Shown here piece by piece: positions 1 through 10,494 of a stretch of 33,040 nucleotides of DNA. Source of the DNA: Mesostigma viride (taxonomy: Eukaryota; Streptophyta; Mesostigmatophyceae; Mesostigmatales; Mesostigmataceae); contig RPFO01001294.1 in assembly GCA_009746045.1 (NCBI GenBank), positions 1 to 33,040 on the forward strand, given 5' to 3'. Position 1 is the stretch's first letter; every line of letters begins with the position of its first letter. The notes under the pieces were generated by a model that worked only from the letters and a program-made list of their open reading frames with translations, was not told where the DNA came from and did not search any database. The position numbers and the translations under genes are program-made.

Positions 1-339
1 ACAGCGATGCATGGTGAACGGGGCGATGTATCAATCCTTGCAAACAGTACATGCAGTGAGCTAGGCTCATTGATTCCTGAACTTAGTGCACGTTGCCCCA
101 GGACACTCACCTCGTAACCTCCTCATGGTGCCTTACAATATGCATAACGTCTACAGGGTGGGCTGTCAATGGGCCAGGTTTGGGATCGCCACCTTGCATG
201 TATGCCCTGGAACACACCCGATAGAGGTGGGCCACGGGGGCCATTCTGACATCCAAAATCACACATCCCAACCCCAAACCCTAACCTATTTTAAACCCTA
301 AGCACAGCCCGGCCCTTATGCATGTACATGTCCACGGTA
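1..339. other. No supported gene; probable interior of left CACTA element
   Basis: No coding region is supported here. The stretch lies downstream of the minus-strand transposase and could hold its 3' UTR or a further exon. A short CCCTAA-like run near 265-300 is too short and irregular to be a telomeric repeat. No CACTA left terminus is visible. Confidence 0.4.
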
Positions 340-3300
340 CTAACTCGGCTGGAAGCTTGCGTTGCACATGAAAATAGCAGCAGGCTGGTAATAATCCTTA
401 CATTTCAGCAGCAACCATTTGTCAGCATCTAGGATATGGCGGGCGTTGACGCTTCTCATCAGGTCCCCAATCATGCCGTGATCCCTCTCAAACGCATGGC
501 CGTCCATATCCCAGAGCCTGCCCACGTCCTTGGTCTGGTGCGCCACATGGAGCCCCATATGACAGTTGGCTGTGGCAGCGTTGTGGCCTCGCTCGTTTGC
601 AGTCTTCCCCCTCTGTGCAACCACGCCAGCATTGGCGTACTTTCCACGAGGCCATAGGGCATTGAAACGTTTCAGGAACTCGCGATACACCTTGTCGGCA
701 TTGTCAGCATGCGTCGGGGAAGTGTACTCGCTCAGTACCATCTCCGTCCACTGCGATGAAAGCAAACATGAGCAGCATTACATTGAAAGCACGTTTCCAG
801 CCAGTGTTTACAATGCGATTATAATATATATTTTGACTCATGGGGCTTGTAGTAAAAACCTAAAACAGCTCACACATCATGAAGTGACATGTCTATGCAA
901 GTGCACATGATGTAGCATACGGGGAATGTTAGGTTGGCAAGGTCTTACCACGCAAAGGTCCCGCACCATTTGAGCAGTGCCTCGAACGCGCTGGGGAGGC
1001 CGTGCGTTAGGTTCTTTGGCAGACTCCCGCACTCGAAGAATCCATTCCATGGCATGTGGTACCATCGGCAGGCACTGCAGGAACTGCATGGCCTTGAAGA
1101 AAGGGTATCGGGTGAACGGGTTCTTGGGCAATGCGGCCCTTCCGCTGGTGGTGGGCCACGCTCTCGCATATGCATCACATTCCCGGATCTCATCGGATTT
1201 CAGGAGCCGGGTGCAGATGAAAATGAAGACGGTTTTGATGATCCCCAAGCACAGCAAGTGAAAGATCTCAATGGGAAACCGTCGAAACCTGTCCCAGTGC
1301 CTGAGACCCTGCCATACGGAGGGACGGCTGTGCTTAATACCGTGCTCCGCCTCCGCCTCCTTCGCGAGCTTGGCCCTGGAAAACGCAATGTGTGGGATGG
1401 AAGGCACAAAGTTTCACAATCGGGATACGTCAAAGCATGCAGACCTTGTGGAATGGTCTACGAAAGCTTGGCAGATATCCGAACCACCACGGCAGACCTT
1501 ATGCTACAGACCATCTGTGCACGGTCAGACCTTGTTGCTGCCACACACACAATTGATGACTGCACACAGGGCGGCGTTGCTTTCCTCCCGCTGGACCTGG
1601 GTACCATCCGCCATGCATGCATGGTGCGGTGTGAATGGGTCTACATAAGACTGGTAGATGCAACGTGGGGTGCTACCAGACCAATTGTGTTATATAGCAT
1701 GGAGTTCATGTAGGGTTAACTTACTTCTCACGAGCCGTCAGTCCCTCACGCTCCATGGTTGCGCACACAGCTCGGTGGCCCTCCTCCGTACGCAGCTCAA
1801 GCACCACTTCGGTGTGCCCCCAGAACTCGGAGTGGAGAGTACAAAAGCCGCAGCCATGATTGCTGCCAGACGCCATGAGCCCCATCTCTGCAAACCGCGC
1901 CCCGGAATCTAGCAGCCAAAAAAAGGGTACTCTGACCTCCATCCACGACACAACACCGGTCAGAGGGTCTGCCATTTCCATGGCCACCCCTTGCTGCAGT
2001 GGGCGGATCTCGTTATCCAGCAGCCACTTGTTGAAGGCATCCGCATCCACATGCTTTGGCCTCAGCGTGACCACGTGATTGCGGGCAGCCGATCGATCCA
2101 GCGTTAGGATCCTGAACTGATACGACACCACATCGGCATCCGTATTGTCAGTGATCTTGAAGCTATCCATCCAAAGCACGATTGGGATCACAACGACGGG
2201 CAAGCCCAGCCGCGGGCGGGCCTGACACTTGCGGAGGGGGCCCTTCTGCCAGTCCCTGAAATCACCTATGGGCTGCATCAAAGGGTGGCCATGGGGATCC
2301 CTTAGATCATTCCCATCAGCATCTGTTTCCACGATGCCCCCGGTCGTGACTCCGTATGTCCGTGACAAGAAGTAGTCGTGTTTCCCAACTGTGCCCTCTT
2401 GCTCCATTTCCGCGAAGTCTTCTTCAGAGTGAACCCTGATATGGCGCTTGTAGGTCCCTGCCTCCACCAATTCCGTCCAGTTGCATGCAAATAGCTCCTT
2501 CTCATGAAACCCGGGGCTTCCCCTTTTCAGGTGCGTGTGTCGCCACTTGTTGGCATACAAGTACTGCACCTCGAAGAGCACCTTGACAGAATCCGAGAGC
2601 TTGTCGTCACGCTGGTACAGGACGCCGGTCAGCCTCACCGGGGCCCCATAAGGCTTGCCTTTGTTCACACCGTCCTCAGTCACCGAGACCTCGAGGAAGT
2701 CACCGACCGTGAACGTCTGGCCGGATAGCGCTATCCCACGAAGGCGGCACAGAGGATGGTCGTGGAAGAAGGTACTCATGTGGAAACCTGTGCGCCGGCC
2801 ATCCGCAAGCACCTCGGGCCGCACATGCAGGTGGCGCGTGACATTGTGCTGGCGTAGCAGATGTTGAAGCCGGGTCTTGATGCTGCACGTGTGGGCGACA
2901 GAGCCGTTAGGGAGTTCAATTCGCGTGACATGGTGCGTTGGGAGCTCCTTTTCCACCTTCCTGACCACAGGGAGCGTGAGCCGGTCGGCATCTTCCGATC
3001 GGTACTTGGGGTCTTGTCTCATGGCAGTTCTGCACAGCACGCCTTCGTCAGTCCGAGAATCGATTCGCTTATGGTATGCAAACTCCAGAAACTCCGAGTG
3101 CGACCGAAAGATCCCGTACCCAGTCTCATTTCCCTGGCCGTCTGTTGGGGCCGAAGGCACTGAGCATGGATCAGGAGCTGCCACCGTCATGCGCCCGTCT
3201 ATTTTCCCCCCTGGACAATGGCTAAGTCTCCGTTGCACGGCGGGCTCCTCAACGGAGTCAGCACTATTCCCGCCGTCGCCTCCATCCCCTGATTCAGTTG

Positions 3301-3524
3301 CATCCACTTCATCTGACCCAGCGTCGCGCGACAGAGCCCTCCCAGCGTCAACATCATCACCAAGTGCAGCGTTATCCACCAACTCGTCCTCAACGTCCTC
3401 ATCGCAGTTGTTGATGCCAATGACGGTGTGAGCCACGGCGATGTCTTGACGCTTTCTTTGCCTGCTGAAGAGATACCGCTCAGGCATTTGTAATCGCTTC
3501 CTTCGACGGGAATAATTAGGCACC
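340..3524 (-). CDS. Tnp2/Plavaka-like transposase (CACTA superfamily), three exons seen
   Basis: Reading 3524 to 340, three exons join in frame: 3524-1725, 1375-949 and 750-340. Intron 1 (1724-1376) has a GTAAGT donor and a TTTTCCAG acceptor. Intron 2 (948-751) has GTAAG and a pyrimidine-rich acceptor ending CAG. Exon 1 follows a TTTCAG at 3530-3525, so an unseen 5' exon is likely and the true start is unknown. The N-terminal third is acidic and low in complexity. A core follows with IVLWMDSFKITD near 2165, a second LLDSGARF block near 1905 and a CGFC pair near 1850. This spacing resembles the RNase H-like core of Tnp2/Plavaka transposases, which cut and join transposon ends in the nucleus. 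Exon 2 has FPIEIFHLLCLGIIK, like the family's H-x-LGxxK block; exon 3 has NCHMGLHVAHQ followed by an FERDHG block. Family level is fairly secure; KDZ-type is the main alternative. The final exon may continue beyond 340. Confidence 0.62.
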
Positions 3525-3919
3525 CTGAAACCGTCCCGGTGGAGGGTCGTCCGTGCCTTTCATCATAAGGCTCAAAGACACCGACGACCAGCCATGCAGC
3601 TAAAGCCACTGTTTGAGTTCCTGTGCCGAGGGTCCTCCACTCCCTTGAGTATCCTAGTATCCAGCGTGTAGTTCTTCTTGCCTGCGTTAATTGGGCAATG
3701 AACGGTAATTCAACAAGGCGAACCCTAAACATTAATTCCATGCATTCGGCCTGGCCAAGTTTTGCGCTGTGCCGCCGCCACTTCACGAACCACGGTAATG
3801 ACGTTTATATAATATAAGCCCTAACCTACTGTGATATAATGAAGTTGGTGTCACGTGAGCACAGGACCTTCAATTGCTATTCTCCAAGTGGCAGGGATTA
3901 TTAGGACTATCTACTCCAC
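3525..3919. promoter_or_regulatory. Upstream region of transposase; possible 5' exon
   Basis: The AG at 3526-3525 implies that transcription of the transposase starts further upstream, within or beyond this stretch. An open minus-strand frame crosses 3530-3786, but no start codon and donor pair could be fixed. No TATA box is convincing. The region leads directly into the palindrome array, so the control region for the transposase probably lies here. Confidence 0.3.
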
Positions 3920-4250
3920 ACTAAGCTATGTACTCGAGTCATGACGCGGTGAGACACGCCCGTATTACATAGGAAGGAGTGACTATGTACTCCGGACTAT
4001 GTACTCCAAGAGTACATAGTCCGGAGTGACTATGTACTCCAAGAGTACATAGTCCGGAGTACATATGATCCGGGATTTCCGAATAGGGGACTGCCGACGC
4101 GGTGAGACACGCCCGTATTACATAGGAAGGAGTGACTATTTACTCCACACTATGTACTCCAAGAGTACATAGGGTGGCACACTATGTACTCCAAGAGTAC
4201 ATAGTGTCTCCAATGCAGCAGCACTCCGCTATGTACTCGACTCATGACGA
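3920..4250. repeat. Array of 25-bp palindromes between divergent genes
   Basis: About two copies of a roughly 153-bp unit are present; the block beginning GACGCGGTGAGACACGCCCG starts at 3943 and again at 4096. Each unit contains near-perfect palindromes of the form ACTATGTACTC-CAA-GAGTACATAGT: 11-bp arms around a 3-base loop. The array lies between the minus-strand transposase and the plus-strand accessory gene, whose ATG is 190 bp further on. A shared bidirectional promoter or protein-binding region is inferred. The same array occurs inverted at 31070-31664. Confidence 0.75.
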
Positions 4251-4439
4251 CTGCCCGAAGCAGCTCCTCTGCGAGTGAGCCACGTGGACCGGGGCCGACG
4301 CGTCGCCTTGATTTTTGAATTTCCGAACGCGCCAGACCATACCGCTGCGTTACATTTTGCACGAGCGCACGCTTGAAAGCCTCACCAGTGCCCAGAACGC
4401 AGCACCAGTGCAGAACGCAACAAAGCAGCGGAAGTGAAT

Positions 4440-6007
4440 ATGGGAAAGCGCCGGAACGACATGGCGGCCGCAAAGGGTGCAGCCACAACAAAGGGCATGG
4501 TCTCGGCACGCGATGCCACAGCGAGAAAGAAGGCCAGGCGGGCCGACGTGGAAAAGGACGACCACTGGGGGAAGCAGGAGGCGGAGAACCTGGAGTCGGA
4601 GGAGGACTTACAAACCTCCTCCGACGAGGACGACCAGGACGACGACTATGACGACGATGAGTTGGACACCACGCCTCAGAAGGGTAGGCAGGACAAGGGC
4701 TCGGGCAGCAAGGGGAAGACTAGGAAAGCTGAGGCAGGCAGCGGGGGCGCTACTCGTAGCAGGCTGGACCCTAGCGGGACAGCCGCGGACGTCCGCCAAC
4801 TCAAGAGCGACATGGCGAAGCAGAAAGAAATGACCGACAAGATGTATGAGATGCTTCAACAGTTACTGGACCAGGGTCGGCAGCCCCGGTCGCAGGAGGC
4901 CACGCCCACGCAGCCGACCCGGCTTTCCAGTGCCTCAGGTCCTGAGGGGAGCCCGGCGAGCGACGCTCGCGGCTCGATCGACGCTGGCTTCGTTCCAGTC
5001 TTCGAATGGGTAAACCCCTCTGCTGTATTAGGGGAACCCTTTAAAGTGCATCATGCGATTTTTCTACGCGTCGTTTGCATTCCGTATGGTTCTCCTTGGA
5101 GTTGTTTGGGGTGATTATGATCTACGAAATGCAAATGCAATCAACAGTACTTGTCACGTGTGTCGTTGCAATTCTGGTTGTGTGTTTTGTTTGGGTCTCG
5201 CAGTGGAAAAAGAAGGAGATCCAGGCTGTGTTTGACGACATGGATGGCCACTTTCTCACCCCTGAGGCCATGGACCAGGAGGATGACGGGGGGCTGTGGA
5301 AGAAGTATGTTGCCATCGTGGCGGACGTGGCCATCCAGAACAAGTACATGCCAGCGGGCAGGAGGGAGGCCGCCGCCAAGCACGCAGCATCGGCGATGCG
5401 ATGCCACCTGACATCGGGGAGGTCCAATGCCAAGAAGCAGATTCGAAAGATGACGCTAGACAACAAGAAGTACGTTGAGGCGGCGGCAGCGCCAGCCGGC
5501 GACATCCGCTCCAAGGGGCGTAAACGCCTGGTGTATGACGTAAGTGTATGACTTATGGGGTCACTTTAATGCTCAACTAGGTTTAATGGGTGGTGGCCTG
5601 TCGAGGAACGTGTGGTCTAAAAACGATATGGTAAAGCCTTGCTGTTCTTCCTTGTGCCCTTTGCAACATCATGCATTATATATCCATGATGTCGTATGCA
5701 TTACATTCTACACTTGCTCACTGTCATGTATGTGTGTACGCTTGCAATTGGACTTGCTCGTGGTGTCAATGCGCAGTTCCTCCTTCGCAAGTTCAAGCAC
5801 TGGAACGTGGACACGATGAAGCAGCGAAAGGTCCTGATTGACCATGTCGGCCTTGTGGTAGACTCCGTGTGGGAAGCTGAGGCTGACATGAGGGCCAAAT
5901 CAGCTAGCGGCCTCGTGGCGAGGAAGTTTCTGACCACCGCTGACGCAGACAAGTTCGATGCAGACCTGGACGACCTCATTGAGGAGGAAGCACTGGACGA
6001 GTGCTGA
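4440..6007 (+). CDS. CACTA accessory (TNPA-like position) protein, three exons
   Basis: Three exons join in phase 0: 4440-5009, 5204-5539 and 5777-6007, giving a predicted 378 residues. Donors are GG|GTAAAC and GAC|GTAAGT; acceptors are TCTCGCAG and ATGCGCAG. ATG 4440 is chosen as the first ATG in the open frame. Residues about 1-75 are basic then strongly acidic, with runs of D and E. Roughly residues 115-145 form a likely coiled coil (QLKSDMAKQKEMTDKMYEML). A P/S/T-rich linker follows. Exon 2 begins WKKKEIQ and is rich in charged residues; exon 3 is helical and ends acidic. I recognise no enzymatic motif. Its place between the palindrome array and the subterminal repeats, transcribed toward the element end, matches the role of TNPA-type DNA-binding accessory proteins. 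That role is inferred from position, not homology. Confidence 0.6.
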
Positions 6008-6369
6008 TAAATGGCATTAGCGGAAGACAATAATGACTATCCACAACTTGTGCACGGTATACAATGGCATCAGGCCATGCCTTGGCTGGACCCCAAGTCC
6101 AGGCTTACCACCAGCTGGTAATGTTACGCTAGGTGGAACCTTGTATTATGGCAGGACCTTGAAGACATTGATGATGATACTGCCTTTGAATACTCTGTGT
6201 TTTTCTGATGTGAGCCAATGATGCTATGTGTTTTATCATGGTGGGCCGCACCTTGTCTTTTACACTTACACTTATGGTTCTCTGAATAAATTATTTTAAT
6301 ATCATATGTATGTGCATAATAAATTGTTAGAGACTGTCTACATCAAATCCTGCATTTTGAGATCCATAC
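6008..6369 (+). other. 3' UTR with AATAAA
   Basis: The stretch after the stop codon has no open frame worth reporting. An AATAAA lies at 6285-6290, in an AT-rich patch about 280 bp past the stop, and is the best candidate poly(A) signal for the accessory gene. Confidence 0.45.
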
Positions 6370-7067
6370 CCAAGACGGTAACTAGTTATGGGTTTGGTTA
6401 CTGGGCCATAACCATGGCAGTAACCAGGCCTGTTTACGGGGCAATAACTAGTAGTGGTTACTGGCCTGGTTACGGGCCAGTAACCAGGCCCGTAACCTGC
6501 CCCAGTACATAATACCGGACCAGTAACCATGGCAATAACCAGGACCGTTTACGGCGCCGTAACTAGTAATGGTTACTGGCCAGGTTACGGGCCCGTAACC
6601 AGGACAGTAGCCATGCCCGAGACTGGCCCGTAACCTATGCTGATGCCAAATACCGGACCCGTAACCATGCCAGTAACCATGCCCGTTTACGGGTCAGTCA
6701 GTACTTGTACAGGTTACGGGCCAGTTACCGGTCCCGTAACCAGGCCAGTAACCCATCCCGGTTATCAGAACTGGTCCCGTAACCATGTCAGTTTACCGCC
6801 CGGTAACTTCTACTTGGGCCGTAACCATGCCCGTAACCCAGTAAGGTTACGGGCATGGTTACGGCTCCGGTAAAAGTTACCGCCCAGTAAACGTTCCGGT
6901 ACCTGTTACCGCCCGGTAACCATTACCGGCCGGTATTTAGTCTGTCGCGTTTAAGGTTACCGGCCGGTAACCTGGCCGGTAACCTTAAACGTACATGGTT
7001 ACCGGCCGGTAACCGCCCCGGTAACCTCAACCGGGGCGTTTACGCCCCGTAAAATTAACTCCTAGTG
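6370..7067. repeat. CACTA subterminal motif array and terminal repeat, right end
   Basis: Dozens of short motifs such as GGTTACGGGCC and its complement occur in both orientations, many forming palindromes such as GGTTACCGGCCGGTAACC. Outward toward 7067 the motif becomes TTACCGGCCGG, then a hairpin around GGGGCGTTTACGCCCC, then TTAACTCCTAGTG. Read from the end inward it starts CACTAGGAGTTAATTTTACG. Such arrays are where En/Spm-type accessory proteins bind; here the binding role is inferred. The array matches 27485-28010 in reverse complement. Confidence 0.8.
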
Positions 7068-9209
7068 TATACTGCCGCACATGCGGAGGAGGTGGAGACA
7101 CTTGCCGCCGAAATCAATCGCCACACGGCCGCCAACCAGCACAAGGCGGCCTGGCGCTCTCTCGACCGTCTCACCGGACGCCGGGAAACGCAACGGGCTG
7201 ACATCCCAGGCACCCCCAGTGAACGCCTTGAGATTTGGTTCAGCTCCCAGGCCAAACTATCAGGGGCCCCTGGCCCGCCCCCCCCGCTTGACCCCGCTGC
7301 GTAGTGCCGCTGCACGCCCTGCGGCCAGCCGAGGCGGCCCCATTGAGCCCCCGCAGGCGCCCACCAGCGAGACAGACTACCTAGTCCCACCGCTCTCCGG
7401 CCCCTTGGTGGACGGCCCCCACGACGAGTGGACTCCCCAGGAATGGGCTGCTGCCATCTCCACCCTCCGCAATGATGCTGCCATGGGAGTGGACAATATT
7501 TCACCGGAGGTGGTTAAGATGCCTGAGCTTGAGCCTTTCCTCCGGGGTGTTTGCAACCGGATTCTACGAGATGGCCTCCCCCCGCCGACGTATTGGAAGA
7601 CCGCTGTCCGGGTCATGCTGTACAAGGGCAAGGGGTCCGCCGCGGATACCGGCAACTACCGCGGCGTATGCCTCCAAAGCTGCGTGCTGAAAGTCTTCAT
7701 GCGTCTCCTGCTGAACCGCATGCGCGCCAGCCTCGATCCCCACCTAGGTGAGTCCCAGATGGGCTTCCGTGTTGGTCGCAATTGTGTTATGGTCACTATT
7801 ACCGCGCGCCGCCTGATCGAGGAAGTGGGCCGCCTGGCCCCCGGCCTCTTGCCATTGCTATTGATCTTCGTGGATTACACCAAGGCATTCGATACGATTA
7901 TATGGGACGCCCTGTGGGTGGTCCTTCACCTGTTCCGTGTCCCATCGTACATCGTTGAGATCATCCGCCAGTTCTATGAAGGGTCCCAAGCCCAGGTCCG
8001 TACCGCCGACGGCGTCACTCCGGCGTTTCCCCTGCACACCGGGGTGTGGCAGGGCTGTGTGCTCTCCCCATATCTATTCATCATTATGGTGGACTATATT
8101 ATGCGGCGTGCACAAGCCCGCTTCGCCCGGGTGGAGGGGCGCCCGCCGGGGATCGAGGTCACGGAGTACGCCAGCTACGGCGGGGTTGACCCACCCTACC
8201 GCCTGAGCGATCTGATCTACACTGATGACACGACACTCGTGGAAACCCCAGAGTCAGCCCAACTGTGGCTAGACAGCTTATCACTGGAAGCGCGGGCGGT
8301 GGGGCTTATGATCAGCAAGAAAACGGAGGTCATGGCCATCGGCTTCCCTGCTGGGATAGCCCCACCCACCCTCCTCTTGCTAGACGGCAGCCCCGTCCCC
8401 CCGGCGCCTCGCTTCAAGCTCCTTGGCAGCTGGCTTCCCTCCACGGCCGACGACATCAACACCCGCATTGGCCAGGCCTGGGCGGCCCTCCGCCGCCTCG
8501 ACAGGTTCTGGACCTGTCGCTACCTGAGTGAGCGACGCAAGCGCATTCTGTTCAAGGCCCTTGTCCTCAGCATCCTCCTTTATGGCTGCGAGGCGTGGAC
8601 CCTGGACCAGGCGCTGAGCCAGCAGCTTGACGGCACCGTCACTCGAATGCTCCGTCATATCCTCGGCGTCCGCTACCAAGAACGCCGCCGGCACCCGGGC
8701 CGAGCTCTACTGCGAGCTCCCTCTTGTCACCCATACCATCCGACACCGCCGCCTCCTCTTTGCCGGCCATCTCGCCCGCACAGACCAGGTGAATACCGAT
8801 GTGGGCCCTGCCGGGGGGCTTAATTAAGACGGGCCAACCAGGTAGACACCTCCTCCTATGGCAGGGTCCCCTTGTCCCATCGCAACCCACTGGCAAACTT
8901 GCGCGCGCCGGGCACCGGCGCGGCGCGACCCGGACCTATGTGACACAACTGCTTGAAGATGCAGGGCTTCTGGGACTATCCGTACTCCGCGCCCGCATGA
9001 TTGACAAGGAGAAATGGGCTGCCATCTGCGATAAGCACCTCCCCGAGGGGTATGCTCCTGTTTTCTCCCCACGGGCCCCGCGGCCCGTTGCTAGCCAGGG
9101 TAGAAGTCCGCAGGTGGAGGTTATTGGTCCTGAGGATAGCCGCTACACTACCGCCTCGTCTGCCATTACAGTAGAGGACAGCTCGGATGAGGATTACATC
9201 CCCATCTAG
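7068..9209 (+). pseudogene. LINE reverse transcriptase, frameshifted
   Basis: The encoded enzyme copies element RNA into DNA at a nicked target. Motifs in order: AMGVDNISPEVVK near 7480, YKGKGSAADTGNYRGVCLQS near 7620, DYTKAFD near 7875 (first catalytic Asp), GVWQGCVLSPYLF near 8045 and YTDD at 8218-8229 (catalytic Asp pair; most relatives have YADD). Thumb-like sequence and LLYGCEAW follow near 8575, then a C-terminal IRHRRLLFAGHLART block near 8740 and a basic tail with YVTQLLEDAGL. The frame must shift three times: at the C-rich run near 7275-7305, near 8675-8695, and between about 8790 and 8830. The copy is therefore unlikely to be active, unless the runs are sequencing errors. The RT core itself (about 7330-8670) is open. 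Confidence 0.8.
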
Positions 9210-9347
9210 TGCTTAACGGTTGGGGGATGATGCAGACGATATTTGTCTAGAAACTTTTGTGTAATTATTTTTCTAATGAGATTAGCATAGTACTCCGTGG
9301 CATGCCTTTGCGCATGACACGCAATTTCTTACTTACTTACTTACTTA
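7068..9347 (+). mobile_element. LINE (non-LTR retrotransposon), 5' side lost at CACTA end
   Basis: A reverse transcriptase coding region begins abruptly at 7068, directly after the TAGTG end, so the CACTA element probably inserted into the LINE. The 5' part (endonuclease, any ORF1) is not in the window. The 3' end has a stop at 9209, a 3' UTR with a degenerate form of the stem-loop seen in other copies (about 9285-9325), and an ACTT-type tail at about 9330-9347. Confidence 0.8.
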
Positions 9348-9613
9348 TAGAGGACAACGAGCCCCCCCCAGTGGGGAAGCTCCCGCGTGTGCCATCCCGT
9401 GGGAGGCACGCCAGATAGCTCCCCTAGGGCAGCGTGCGGCTGCCTAGATAGATGTTGTAGTTAGAATGCTGCTAGATAGATGTAGTATGTAGCCAATGTA
9501 GATAGATTAGACCGGTAGGACTGTTTGTGCACACCCATCCATCCATCCATCGGGGTTAATGCTCCGTGACTCCCCAACGGGAGCACGAGTCTAATTAATT
9601 AATTAATTAATAT
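9348..9613 (+). mobile_element. 5'-truncated LINE 3' end (copy 2)
   Basis: It begins just after the tail of the preceding LINE at AGAGGACAACGAGCC. It then matches 10651-10894 closely: the end of the ORF, repeated TAGATAGATG, a short CATC run (9534-9552), and the stem-loop GCTCCGTGACTCCCCAACGG near 9560. It ends in a TTAA-type tail at about 9591-9612. Only the last part of an element remains. Confidence 0.75.
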
Positions 9614-10079
9614 TGAGATAATGCTTTATCATCAAAGCAAGCAAAAGGCTCACGTGACGCAGTCACGTGTCTATTAATTTATTAGCAGCAATATAAGCAA
9701 AAGACCTTTCCATTTCAATAAGATTAATGACGAATTACAAAGACTGTCGAGTTGTAATGTTGCAATTATAAGAGCAGCTGTACTCAGGAATTCCATGATC
9801 CCGCTATTGTACTTCGAGCTACTGGCTCGCCTGATCGAGCCGCCGATGACAGGCCGAGGGCATTACGGGGCTGTCCCCTTCCCTGCTGTTGATCGTTCCC
9901 AATGTTACCCACATTCTTAACAAAACACATGATTGTCATTTCCGTCAATCCATTCTTGTGGCAATGGACTGCATGCAACCACTCACGGGGGCTGCTCCGG
10001 GCTGCTCGAACCGTTCGGGATGAATAGTATTTCATCCCCATGAAGACAACCTTCCACTCCACCCTTACACCATCACCCT
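9614..10079. other. No supported gene
   Basis: The region is AT-rich at first, then of mixed composition. A 103-codon minus-strand frame here has no recognisable motif or start context and is not called. Confidence 0.4.
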
Positions 10080-10156
10080 TACACCCATCCATCAAGGAAT
10101 ATGTGCTACATGATCTCCCAACGGAGGCATGTTATAATTTAATTTAATTTTTTAAT
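10080..10156 (+). mobile_element. Degenerate LINE 3' end (copy 3)
   Basis: A CCATCCATC run is followed by TGCTACATGATCTCCCAACG, which matches the LINE 3' stem-loop with several changes, and then an AATTTAATTT-rich tail. It looks like an old, severely truncated copy. Confidence 0.5.
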
Positions 10157-10494
10157 GAAGACAACAAACCAGTTGTGAGGGAAAGAAACGAGCGTACAAC
10201 GACCTCAACGGTCGAGGCTTGTTCCCTTTAGCTATTTCCAAAAGTGCCGCTGACGCAAGCAAATCCCGCGCCATAGCACTAGCTGTCAAACCTGGCTACG
10301 TGCATGCGCGCCAAACTATGTGCACATTTCCAAGCAATACAGCAAATCATATGTGCTGCCAATCCTGCCTGCTTGTCACAACACATTTCAGGCTTTGGCG
10401 CGCTCAGGCTATGAATGAGCAACGCGTGTGCGCATCAATCAAATCAGTCTGCACGGCAGCAATGCCATAATGATTACGCGCGACGCACAGTCAT
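10157..10494. other. No supported gene
   Basis: Nothing recognisable is seen between two LINE remnants; the short frames have no motif. Confidence 0.4.

Larger units (their letters stand above)
1..7067. mobile_element. CACTA (EnSpm-like) DNA transposon, right-hand part
   Basis: The right end is seen at 7067, where the sequence ends in TAGTG, the complement of CACTA, and changes abruptly to LINE reverse-transcriptase coding sequence. Inside the end lies a dense array of short inverted motifs (6370-7030), as expected for the subterminal binding region of this superfamily. Further in are a three-exon accessory gene, a palindrome array and a divergent Tnp2-like transposase. The left terminus is outside the window. 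The same terminus recurs in opposite orientation at 27485, with only a few differences over the first ~100 bp and strong similarity for more than 250 bp. That the two genes belong to this element is inferred from position. CACTA elements normally make 3-bp target duplications; the right-flank triplet here is TAT, and its partner cannot be seen. Confidence 0.7.

Noticed and set aside
265-300. Telomere-like CCCTAA motif
   Set aside because: Only a few irregular copies are present; it is not a tandem array.
934-1713. Long plus-strand frame opposite the transposase
   Set aside because: It overlaps exon 2 and intron 1 of the minus-strand transposase, shows no motifs and no splice support.
2877-3431. 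Ser-rich plus-strand frame
   Set aside because: Antisense shadow of the acidic N-terminal part of the transposase.
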